NCBI RefSeq assembly: GCF_040115645.1
Contig: NC_089562.1
Location: 558,001 to 622,000, forward strand
Direction: 5' to 3'
DNA from: Euwallacea fornicatus
Lineage: Eukaryota; Arthropoda; Insecta; Coleoptera; Curculionidae
Length of the DNA: 64,000 bases
The position numbers and the translations under genes were made by a program. Under the pieces are notes generated by a model that did not search any database, had not been told where the DNA came from, and saw only the letters and a list, made by a program, of their open reading frames with translations. Shown one piece after another: positions 11,374 through 22,111 of the stretch. Each line of letters begins with the position of its first letter. Positions within the stretch are counted from its first letter, which is position 1.

Positions 11374-12554
11374 ACCGGGTGGTCCATTTAACCTGACAAA
11401 TCGGGATATCTCGAAAATTACGCATCAGATTGAAAAAAGTTTCAAATGAAAGTATTTTGTCTCGAATGGATCCACGATATAACACTAACCATGACTTCCC
11501 AACTCTTTCACTTGGGGTTGGGGCGGGGGTAACTTTGAAATCTCAAATGGCAACCCTCATTTTTTATTGCAAATTTGAATTTTACGATAAAAATTACTTG
11601 GAGTTTGTCTGAAACTTTTTTTTCAATTCGCCACAGATGGCGCTGTAATCGGAAAAATTTGTTTTATTCTGATTCTGAAAGAAAGCATCGTGTCTTTCAT
11701 ATTTTTAATGGAAACTTATTGGTTTTTTTGGGTACCTCCGATAGTTTAAAGAAATAAAACCGTCTGTGACAAAAAAAAACTTAATTTTTTGTTTTTTTCG
11801 AGGTTTAACACAACCAATTTCTTTAAAAACCTTTACAACGCGATAAAATGTGGACAGGGATGGCGTTTCTCTATTAGGAAAGCGATTCCTCGAAGTTTCG
11901 ACAGCAGTCTGATAATCCAAAGACGCCCCATATGCAAAAATCACATCAATTCTTACGCCATTACATAATGCACTCATGGTGAAAACTGAGATTCAAAATA
12001 ACACAATAAGCAATTTAACAAGTACTACTTTTACACCATTTCAGAAGTAAAACTGAGGTTTTTCGTTTTATTTATCGGTACTGCCTAGATAAAAATATCA
12101 TTAATAAAAAATTTACAATTTCTTTTACTGTCTTTGTAAACGATATGACATTTACTTTTTGTCACAGACAGTTTTATTTCTTTAAACTATCAGAGGTACC
12201 CAAAAAAACCAACAAGTTTCCATTAAAAATATGAAAGACACGATGCTTTCTTTCAGAATCAGAATAAAACAAATTTTTCCGATTACAGCGCCATCTGTGG
12301 CGAATTGAAAAAAAAGTTTCATAACTCCAAGTAATTTTTATCGTAAAATTCAAATCTGCAATAAAAAATGAGGGTTGACATTTGAGATTTCAAAGTTACC
12401 CCCGCCCCAACCCCAAGTGAAAGAGTTAGGAAGTCATGGTTAGTGTTATATCGTGGATCCATTCGAGACAAAATACTTTCATTTGAAACTTTTTTCAATC
12501 TGATGCGTAATTTTCGAGATATCCCGATTTTTCAGGTTAAATGGACCACCCGGT
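11374..12554. mobile_element. Palindromic non-autonomous DNA transposon with about 400-bp arms
   Basis: The left arm (11374 to about 11775) and the right arm (about 12158-12554) are near-identical inverted repeats: both begin ACCGGGTGGTCCATTTAACC read inward and agree through CACTTGGGGTTGGGGCGGGG and a long stretch to the TTTAAAGAAATAAAAC block. Differences are scattered single bases. TAT/TATA flanks both ends. The loop of about 380 bp carries, on the minus strand, only the N-terminal DNA-binding domain of a transposase. This looks like an internally deleted derivative of an IS630/Tc1/mariner-group element. A fold-back of 1.2 kb could form in single-stranded DNA or RNA. Confidence 0.85.
11788..11977 (-). 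pseudogene. Transposase fragment: N-terminal helix-turn-helix only
   Basis: ATG at 11977 opens about 63 residues (MSALCNGVRIDVIFAYGASL, then YQTAVETSRNRFPNRE, STFYRVVKVFKEIG, KPRKKQ) before the frame runs into the inverted-repeat arm and continues as non-homologous residues to 11705. The pattern of a first helix, a paired Tyr/Ala segment, RFPNRETPSLSTF and a final helix matches, from memory, the helix-turn-helix domain (DUF4817-like) that begins many insect transposases with QQDGAP..WPxRSPDL catalytic domains. The catalytic part is absent. If expressed, the fragment could bind TIRs of related elements without cutting; that is inference. Confidence 0.65.
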
Positions 12555-12556
12555 AT

Positions 12557-15500
12557 ATATATTTAATTAATAATTATATAAAACTAGAAAATTTTGGAAT
12601 TTTGCACCCTCTGCAATCAACGTACTACGCTCGTGGTTATTTTGCACGTAACCAATCTATTTTTAGTGTTTTTAAGTAGAAATCTGAAATCTTGGTATAT
12701 ATGTATATGCACGAATCAGTAGCGTAGATTTCGTTCGATGAAACGCTACTTCTACATTTGATCAAACGATACCCATAAATTCGTGTTAACCGAGCCAAGT
12801 TTTTCCGTCAGACTTTTAAAAGCTTTTTTCGTTACTTCCCTGTAAAAGGTATATACATCTGGGATAATACGACTTTCGCATTTCATGTGCCTAAGAGCGA
12901 AATCTGTATATCAAGGGGTTGTTTGGCAAAGATAGCAAAAAAGGGATGTGAAGGAGGTGAAATTCAACCTTTAGTAAATACATGAACTTTTAGGTTTGAA
13001 AATAGAAAAAATTGCACTCCAAATAAGTAATGAATATTTACGGTGGTAATGGTTCCGTTGCGCGCTCGTGTTAACATTGTTACCTAACAAAGAAAATCGA
13101 CCGCGACATAAGACTCCGTTTATAGGCTTTCTTGTACCATTAATGGGCTTTTGGCATTAAAGTGTGGTATTCTTGGATATTCAGTAAAAAAAAAACATCT
13201 TTTGTATCGTTGAAGCCCGTCGGAATATTGATGTGATGGGGGCAAACGCATACACACAAAACTCGTTTTTCTTTCAGCTAAACCTCACTTAGTGTATAAA
13301 TAAAGTATGTAAATACATTTTAGTTTAATGCATTTCTACAATCAAAACGTGACAAATTTATAACGTAACTATGCACTACTACTATGAAACCCCGATGCAA
13401 GTCATCGATAGCAATATTATCTATACCTACACCAAAACCGCAAAATCATATTGTATGCAACTTTCAATCGGACAATTTCATTGAAATCTCGCATTTTTTT
13501 TTTTTATAACAAAAACGATTCAGAAACTCATATAAAAATAGGCTCTTGACAGAGCAATAAATATGATACAGTAAAGCTATTTGTATTTTCCTGAGTTTAT
13601 TTCTAGCGTTACAATATATTTCTGTTCGGTTTTTGACACGTGGATTTCGCTTTGAAAACTGCGTGTCAAGCAAGACGAAACACGAAATCGCTATCTCCGA
13701 AACAAAAATTATTAACGACAAATTCGCATATAAAAGAAAATACTAAATCAGACATTAAATAAAGAAATATTAACCTTTAGAAAAGGTTTTTCCTATCTAA
13801 AAGAACTAATTAAACGAAAACAAACTTGGGTAAAATTTTTAAAAAATGCCTTAATCTGCTCTTTGCAGCTCCAAGAATTTTAGAGATATTTAATACGATT
13901 TTGAGACGTATTCGAACTAGCGCCGAATTCAATACTTTCATGTCTAGTAATTTCATTACTTTGTATATGAACTTTGCATTGAATAAAACTGAGCACACTT
14001 GACCCACTACACAAACATCCTAGACACGAATTTTCTGATTTAAGTAGATATCTCATAGCCAGAACACACTCGAGTGAATAATCCAAAACGCGTTGGTGGT
14101 TCGCGGTTATTTTCCAATGAAATGTTTCATATTAGTTATAAACTTCCAAAAAAAAAAAAAAATGTTCAAACCTCAAATTTGAGAGTGAGTTCAGATCAAT
14201 AAATGAGTCCTCATGGAGGCATATTTCGGTCACATATGTAACACACAGGCCCGCAAAGTTAACATTTCATACATCTTTCCATTATTGATAGTTGTTCTGG
14301 GCAATACATAGAAGATCCATCATTTTGCCAAGTTTTCCAACATATCAATTTGCAAACTGAAACATTTTCTATATCTATTTTGAACTATTTCAAACTTATA
14401 TAATTTGATAAAATCTTAGGTATTATAAACTCATCAGTTTGCAATGGATTAAATGTCCTCAACGTCCTTAAGATTGGTTTGATTGAAAACCTCTTGCGCC
14501 CAATATAATTAGAGCTGGATCAACACCGGGTCGGGTATTTTCCCTTTGCATTTAAATTGGATCAAGTGAAACTATCAAAACATGACGTTAATCGCTAACG
14601 ATCTTGTTTAGAATATTTGGAAAGAGCTCTTGCGGTCAGAATTATTGTTCTTCATCTACAGGGTGATCAAAAATAATACGAATGTATGCGTACACATACA
14701 TATACGTGACACCTATTGTAGACAGTGGTAAAGATTAAATGGTTATGAATTTTTGTTCTACAATTTAAAATTCAATGTTTCTAGTGCAGTAATTTTGGTC
14801 CCGCTGTAGATCTGGTTGTTTTTTTGTTGTTCGCATTTTCGTTTTTCTACACGGTGTTCTATCGAGAGAGGACATCGGCTATAGATCAGAAACTGACATT
14901 AGAGGAACCAAACAAGGAACATGTTGAAGATTATTGGCAAGAAAAATACTTTAGATATTTTTTTATTGCAGTACTGTCAGTTCCAGTCGAAATCAATGAT
15001 ATGTAATTTTTAAGGGGTAACGCACCTGTCTGAGACAAGATTTTAAATACTTTTAGACGTGTCTACAGTCGATTCTAACGAGATATAACAAAAAAGGGAA
15101 ATTATTAAATCCGCATGTTAGACAAAAATTATAGAAGATTGATGTGGAGGGATCTTCAATCATCTTTGGGACTACATGATGAAGGAAAAAATTCATTGTT
15201 TCTGGGAATACATTATAATTGGAATAGAAATATAAAACTGAACAAATAGATATAACGCGAATTTCGACGATTCCACTCTTAAAACCCGATAAAACTATAT
15301 TAAACATAACAATTTACGGTTTATTTTCTGCGAATTCTTTTTAACTTTCCAATAGCGTCATTTTGTTCAATGAAATAAATAACAAAATACATTAAATCCG
15401 TTTTCCTTGCTAATATGGATGGAAGTGATTTAAAAATATCGCATTGACAACATATTCAAAATTTTATTTTTTAAAATTCCAATAATTGTTTTATTGAGTT

Positions 15501-17837
15501 TTATTGAAAAATTATTGAGTTTGTTGAATTTGTATAAAGTACGTTTCCTTATTTCTTTTCACAATCGGTTGAATAACAGGTTGATAATATCATTCACCAG
15601 GCTCATTATTTATTTACCTGATAATCTAATCGGTCTCAATGGCCTAATTGCACCTTCACTGTGCTAATTATTGTTACCATGGAAATGAAAGTCAAATGAA
15701 TCGCCACCGTATGTTGTGGTTCAAAACGCCGTGTCTTTTTGTGTTTCCCATTTAATCTGTATTTAATTTAAGTTTATTGTATTTTTTTTAATTATAATTA
15801 AATTTTGTAATCGAAAAAAATTTTATATGCACCGCGGTTGTCAAATATTTATAACCCTCACGTTTTAGATCCTTCAACGCTTTAAACTTAATTCGGGTCA
15901 TAGTAATGTATTTTATTACCTGAGTGTATAATATACCGTAATTTGGTAATACCATTTGCAGTATGTAGCATACCCATTAGATTTTCCAGAATCAAATGTC
16001 ACAGAAATTAAATTCTTATTATTTTATCAGAATACGTTTGAAGTTCAATAAAGTTTTGTATCAAACTCGTGACTTAAACTTATCATTCATTTGTATAAAT
16101 AATTATTTAGTCTATGGATACAGTTTGAAACTGAAAATTAACATAAACCGGGAATATATTTCCTTGCGCTTTGTGGCTGTGGATGCACTATATCAATCAA
16201 ATCAATCAATCGCAGAGACTCTGTATAATCAGAATAATCAATAACTAAGTCTGCTTTCCGTTGTAATTCGAATTCCACTGCATGTCACGTGTGTATTGAT
16301 TTAAGTTATTATTAATTTCCAATAATATGGCAAACAACAATAATAATATAATAATAATACTCTGGGGTGACGATATTAGTATTTGCGTCTTAATTTTGGG
16401 TGTTTTAACAGAGATTTTGTGGCGAGTTTCAACTTTCCAACCCCTGAGTGCCACATTCCAACCCTTGTAAAACCCATCGGAAAATCTTAATCAACTTATG
16501 TAAATACTTCCGGGGCGAGTTTTCTCGGTTTGAAAGGGAGGTGAATAATTCTCCATCAGTATGAAACTGGAACCAACCACTCAAACATGGAGTACCTCAC
16601 TTTAAAAATTAAAGCACACCTCGGTCTCCATGAATTCTTTATGGAAACGCGATTCCTCCGGAATTTTAAGTTTTAAATAGACGAATGAGTGAACTTTTCA
16701 TGCTCTCGATAACGTTAAGGCACAGGCGAAAGGTTTAATTATCTAAATTAAAAATGGTTGAGGAACAGTGGAAGTTTCAGCAGAATTCGACACAGAAATA
16801 TGTGCAACGAAATGAATCTTCTAGTGACACTGAAAAATCACCTGTTTTGGGTCAGATGTCTTGGGAGGAAATACTAGAATCAAGATGAAAAGGTCTTCGG
16901 ACCTCATTTTTTTCCCAGACCTGCAAAATAACTGGCAAATGTTTGCACATTCCCGCTTATTGCAAAGCCTGAATAAATTTAATCCATCTCTTCCAATCCC
17001 CTGGGAAGAAAGCTGTTTCCTTCTTCATAATTATTTTTATTGCAGCAGAGCAATTACTCCGATGGTATTAGTTTCACCCTCGATATGGCCGCATTTACAT
17101 TAAAAACCACATAACCGTTTTAACAGCGAGGTTAACCGCCATTAGAAGCCCATTTGCGGCACCCCGATCCGCTGATACAGAAATGATCTATTGTGTTCCG
17201 TACATCACCGAGAAACATGAATTATGTACTTTCTGGATTCGGTTCACTGTTCACTAACTTTATCACGTACACATGAGAGGACATTTTGGCATATTCTTAA
17301 AGCATGAAATTATGGCGAAATGTGGCTTGAAAGTATATGAATAGTGCAATATTTATATGCAATCTAAGAGCCCGTTCTCGTCCAAAATATAATAAGCGAA
17401 TGTGAATGAGGTTAATTCAGATTCAACTCAAATGAGTGCGGCAATTCTTCAAGGTGGCACCCGCAAATTCCGCCATCTTGAAGACTCCTTAGAGCTCCAA
17501 TTGCGTCTCAAAAACTTGTGAAATTTTCCTTCGTCGCACTGTGGTTGTAATTAAGTGTAACACTTCAACGAGTAATTATCTAAATTTTACAAGCGTGTTG
17601 ATTAATAGAAGTAATTAAAGAGCAATTATCAGAAAGTGAATGCTAAATTAATCAGAACCGCCCCCTTGTCGCCCGTAAAATGCGTAATTGCAGCTTTGTT
17701 ATGGGTCTTCCTGATTGATGTATATTTTTGAAAGCACGCGTGATACTTCCCAAAGGCAAATTATGCCTTTCATTGGACGAATTTAGTTTTGGTGAACTAA
17801 AAGTGGGTTCGGGATTTCGCGGAGCAAGTTTCCGAGG

Positions 17838-17876
<39 letters not shown>

Positions 17877-18507
17877 CTTCGCTTACGTTAATCCATCGGC
17901 GAAGATTATTCCCAACCTCATTCACTGCACCGCTGCAAAAATAGAAAAAAAACCCACAACAAGGTCAATACTTCATCACAAGTAACTACAACAAAATACC
18001 TTTTAAACATTCACCCAGTTTTAAATCTTCACTACCGGAAATTTAATGCGCGTTTTACCCGTCATAAAGGCGCGATACTTCCTGCTACCGTGGAAAGCTC
18101 CGTCGCGGCGCTCGAAGCTGCCGAAATGCTACTGAAACGCCGTTGTCGAAGATTGGCGATTTAGCGTTGGCGAAATGCGGGCGACATGCCGGCGATTGTC
18201 GTCATTTTTCCTCTTTTTCAGTTTGCAAAGCTGGCCTTGTGTGCCTAATTCGGAATTAGTAATCAATTATAGTAGAAATAATGCGGATTAAATCACGACG
18301 GGTTGTTTATTGGAAGCTTACCCTTGGGCCCTTGGAGATACACAACGCAAAGTGCATAAAATCAAAATATTCTTTCTCGATGGTACGAGTAAAAATTTTT
18401 TTCAAACATTTTTTCGACCTCTGGAAATATTGTCCGCAAATTATCCACTAAAAACGAATAATATCACTCTGTTTCCATGGTAGAGACAAACGTGCGAGGC
18501 TCGGGTG
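12557..18507. other. Long gene-poor stretch, no coding gene recognised
   Basis: Nearly 6 kb without a recognisable gene. Small items seen: poly-A runs near 14,148 and 17,846-17,873, an outward ACAGGGTGATC motif near 14,660 resembling insect transposon ends but without a partner I could find, and a GC- and CpG-rich patch at about 18,040-18,230. Open frames at 13464-13721, 15053-15307, 15996-16244 and 16861-17103 are low complexity with no family resemblance. Confidence 0.5.
17846..17873 (+). repeat. A28 homopolymer run
   Basis: An uninterrupted run of 28 A residues. It may be a simple repeat or the tail of an old retroposed sequence, but no open frame, polyadenylation signal or target duplication near it supports the second reading. 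Confidence 0.9.
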
Positions 18508-18509
18508 TA

Positions 18510-18676
18510 CAGTGATTCAAAGTGAAAATGACACAGCTGCAAGAAAATGATTGGTTATCAGTAAACTTCTTTCATTGAACAGTGATCTGCAGTACAAGAG
18601 TATTAATATACGGCATGTAACAATCTTGTTCGTACACACGGGTTTATTGAGGAAAAGAGTCGTTTGGATGGCTCAT
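18510..18676 (+). repeat. Left terminal repeat of a Tc1-like element
   Basis: After a TA (18508-18509) the sequence reads CAGTGATTCAAAGTGAAAAT and continues for about 90-100 bp in recognisable, roughly 70 percent, similarity to the inverted sequence at 23425 down to about 23280 (CAGTGGCTCAAAGTGAAAAT; a shared AGTACAAGAGT.TTAATATA block). These behave as the two TIRs of one Tc1-like family. Whether they belong to the same copy as the transposase at 22161-23174 is inferred, because two other elements lie between. Confidence 0.6.
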
Positions 18677-19778
18677 ACAGGGTTATTCAGATTCGACGCT
18701 CATCATTGACATCTCAGTAACCGTAAGAGATACGAGGTGGGTTAAATTGGGGCGAAGTTGTGCAATTTGGAGCTCAATAAAATGCCCTTTCAAAATTTGG
18801 AAAATTCCGATTACTTTCGGAGATATCCGTAAAAAATTTCGAAAAAGAGTTTCTTTTCTTTTCTGATGTTATTTGAAAAGATAATTAAAAACAAATGGCA
18901 CATTGTAACTGCCACTTTTTTTGAATTTTAATGAAATGACGTATCAAACATAAATGTTTTCTTAAATTTATTAACTTAAAAATAATCTTAAACGTATAAA
19001 TAAATAAAACGTCACAACAAATGTTCAAATATGCCTCCCTCTTGTTCAATACACAAATTAATACGTCGTTCAATATTATTAATAGCACGACTGATGTCAC
19101 GCCGTCTTAATGTTGCAAATGCATTTATAATTTTTGTCCGCAACTCTTCTAAATCTTGTATGCGTTCGGAGTAAATTTTATTTTTTAACGTTCCCCATAA
19201 GCAAAAATCAAGGGGCGATAGGTCAGGTGACCTCGCGGGCCACTCTATTACACCACGATTTCCAATCCATCGACCGGCAGATTCGTTGTTAAGGAAATTC
19301 CTTACCCCCTTTAGGTTGTGGGGAGGTGCTCCATCTTGTTGAAACCAAATAGTGCGAAGTTGCCCAAGTGGCAAATTTTCTAAGTAATTCGCCAAGTAAT
19401 TTTGTAAAATGTTCAAATAGGCAGCTCCATTTAAATTATATTCGTAAACAAAGGGTCCTACTATGTTACATTGCCGGAAATCTAAACGTCAAATTTCAAA
19501 TATGTTTTTTCACTATTTTGTAGAAGATAAAAAGTGGCAATTATAATGTGCCATTCGTTTTTAATTATCTTTTCAAATAACATCAGAAAAGAAAAGAAAC
19601 TCTTTTTCAAAATTTCGGGTTTTTACGGATATCTCCGGAAGCAATCGGAATTTTCCAAATTTTGAAAGGGCATTTTATTGAGCTCCAAATTTTACAACTT
19701 CGCCCCAATTTAACCCACCTCGTATCTCTTATGGTTACTGAGATCTCAATGATGAGCGTTGAATCTGAATAACCCTGT
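18677..19778 (-). mobile_element. Non-autonomous element with about 245-bp inverted ends and half a transposase
   Basis: The left arm (18677 to about 18922) and right arm (about 19531-19778) are inverted copies beginning ACAGGGTTATTCAGATTC and agreeing through GCCCCAATTTAACCCACC, CCAAATTTTGAAAGGGCATT and the GAAAAGAAAAGAAACTC block with few mismatches. Between them lies only the C-terminal half of a transposase on the minus strand. The structure mirrors the element at 11374-12554, which keeps the N-terminal piece instead. Four bases (ATAT) separate this element from the next one at 19783. Confidence 0.88.
19012..19478 (-). pseudogene. DD41D-type transposase, C-terminal half
   Basis: Minus-strand homology starts near 19478 (NIVGPFVYEYNLNG) and runs to a stop at 19012. 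It contains the second catalytic Asp in WFQQDGAPPHN, GRWIGNRGVIEWPARSPDLS and PLDFCLWG, with exactly 41 residues between the second Asp and the third acidic residue (Asp), and the family tail GGIFEHLL. The helix-turn-helix domain and first catalytic Asp are absent, so this is a remnant. The same tail and motifs recur in the transposase at 20962-22031, which identifies the family. Confidence 0.85.
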
Positions 19779-19782
19779 ATAT

Positions 19783-22111
19783 ACAGGGTGAGTCGGGAGG
19801 ATCGTGCCAAATTTCAGGAGCGTGTTGTACATGAAAAATAAATGTAAAAAAACTCAAATGTTGTTATCCGATTTTCGTTTGTTTACAAGTTATAGCGTAA
19901 ATAAAATTTTCTAACTAGGATTCTATTTACCATAAACGTACAATTATACGGCCATTTTATTAAGGATACTAACACGAGTGACGCGTGTAAATCATAACAC
20001 GCGCCAGATTCAGCATCTTCAGCATTTTTTAATTATAAAAGCACTAGCTAATCCATAGGCAGGGATTACTGTTAAGAAGATCGTTCATGTCAGTCATTGT
20101 GATAAATTTTGTAACTTGAATTCTTGAATAAATAAAATATTTTTTTTAAAGAGTTCTAACGGCCTTAAATATAATTGTACCTTTGGTATTAGTGATATTG
20201 ATACTGCTTGATGTTTATTTTCGAGTTCATTTAAAGTTGTTTAGGCCAGGGGCTTCCTGAGTTCCTGCCTAACAGTAGTGACTGTCTCACTAGGCACCCA
20301 CAGAGGAATCCAAATACGCTGGCGAGGTTTCGTAATTGAGTCGAAGGACCAAACGGGCCACCGTCATAAAATAATGGGGTTCCAAAGGTTCGAGAAGCTA
20401 TATAAACTCTGTTACACAAATTACATTAAATTTAATCACAGACTAGTTGAATTACAGGGTGAGTTGTGATTAACTCATTAACAATAATGCCCGTGGTATA
20501 GGGTTCTATGGCAACGAGAGCGAGAGAAGTTTGCTGTTGACGCGACGGGGTGAAAAAAGGTTCTACTCGTCTCCTCCAAGAGGGTTCGTGCCCCTTCCCG
20601 AAAAACGCAGGTTCCCGAGTTTGGTTTCCCACGATTTCATGAGAAAATCACAACCTTGATGTTTTCACACCATTACCTTATCGCCAACACCCTCTGGTTC
20701 ATGTCCACTTGCGATTTTGTTGCTACATTTCATCCTAATTTACTGCTGCCCTTAATCTGTTTGGGCAATTTGCACTTCATAAATCAGGGTGGATGTACAC
20801 CAGATGAGAGGTGATTAGCGCGGTACCCATGGTTTGGCACCCAGTGGTATGTCGGGCTTTGGTTTCTGGTTTCTCTCTTTACCAGATTTATTTTCCAGAT
20901 GTTAGGGCAATGCGTGAGAGCGATCTTTATGTTGGAGTTTTTCCAACAAAAGTGTTACGAGATGCCAAACATTTATTCAAATTTAGAATATGCAAATATG
21001 GTGTTTGTTTATGGTTTTTGTAATGGGAATGCTAGAGCTGCTGCTGAAGAATATCGTCAACGGTTTCGACATCAAAGACATACTTCTAAAAACGTATTTA
21101 TCCGAGTGTTCAACAATTTGTGCGAGACCGGAAAGCTTCCCAGTGCCAACATATCATCTGAACGATCTACTGAACAAAGCTTGGAAGAAGTAGAAAATAT
21201 CCTGGATCTTGTAGAAGAAGATGAAACGACCAGCTCACGAAGAGTTGCTACTCAATTGGGCATTCCACAAAAAAGAGTAATAAACACATTTCACGAGCAA
21301 GGCTCATATCCATATCACGTACATAGAGTTCAGCACTTACAACCCGGAGATTATGCTAAACGTAGGGAATTTTGTGGATGGATCAATAACAATCATGGTG
21401 TTGTATCAAGCATTCTTTTTATGGATGAAGCAACATTCACCCGTGACGGCATTAATAATACACGTAATTGTCATGTATGATCAGACGAAAATCCTCACGC
21501 AACAGTCGAAAGTAATTTTCAACATAAGTTTTCAGTAAACGTGTGGTGTGGTATGATTGAAAGTTATTCAATTGGCCCTTTTATTTTGGAGAATCGCCTC
21601 ACGGGAGAACGCTACTTGAATTTCCTTCAAAATGAATTGCAGAGACTTTTTGAGGATGTTCCTTTAAACATCCGAATCCAAATGTACTATCAGCAGGATG
21701 GAGCTCCCGCACATTCTGCTCAACAGGTTAAGGTTAAGCAACATTTAGACAAAACGTTTCCTGGACGTTGGATTGGTCGTGGTGGCCCTATTAGTTGGCC
21801 TCCAAGGTCTCCAGACCTCACACCACTAGACTATTGTTTGTGGGGTTGGTTTAAGCTGAAGTGTACAGAGTAAAAGTGGACACTCAAGATGCACTAATTC
21901 AACGCATTAGAAATGCTGCAGCTGCTATTAAAAAAAGACATGAAACAATCAGGAGCGCAACGAATGCTCTTCATAGACGAAGCCGAAAATGTTTAGAAGT
22001 TAATGGCGATATTTTTGAACATTTACTATGATATCCAAACGTTAATTTATGGAATTTCTTATGAAATTTATAATTTTTTTAAATTTTATGTTTTAATTTT
22101 ATTTACGCTAT
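19783..22111 (+). mobile_element. DD41D-type transposon, right end truncated
   Basis: The left end starts ACAGGGTGAGTCGGGAGGAT four bases after the preceding element. An inner block of it, TATAGCGTAAATAAAATTTT near 19892, is found inverted (TTTTATTTACGCTATA) at about 22096-22111 just after the transposase, after which similarity stops. The outer 110 bp or so of the right TIR is therefore missing, and Tc1-like sequence begins. About 900 bp of unexplained sequence lies between the left TIR and the transposase start (20,000-20,900), including another ACAGGGTGAGT motif at 20455, which may mark a further decayed insertion. Confidence 0.7.
20962..22031 (+). pseudogene. DD41D-group transposase, near full length, one stop and one frameshift
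   Basis: From ATG at 20962 the protein opens with MPNIYSNLEYANMVFVYGFC and RAAAEEYRQRFRHQRHTS, the DUF4817-like helix-turn-helix, then a second DNA-binding segment (RRVATQLGIPQKRVINTF). Catalytic motifs are ILFMDEATFTRDG (first Asp), YYQQDGAPAHSA (second Asp), GRWIGRGGPISWPPRSPDLT and PLDYCLWGW (third Asp). The second-to-third spacing counts 43 here, two more than in its relative at 19012, because of a VKVK duplication. A TGA at 21478-21480 replaces an expected Trp, and a one-base deletion near 21857 shifts the frame; homology continues to DIFEHLL and the stop at 22031. Confidence 0.88.

Noticed and set aside
16861..17103. 80-codon plus-strand open frame
   Set aside because: No family resemblance and no splice or promoter support.
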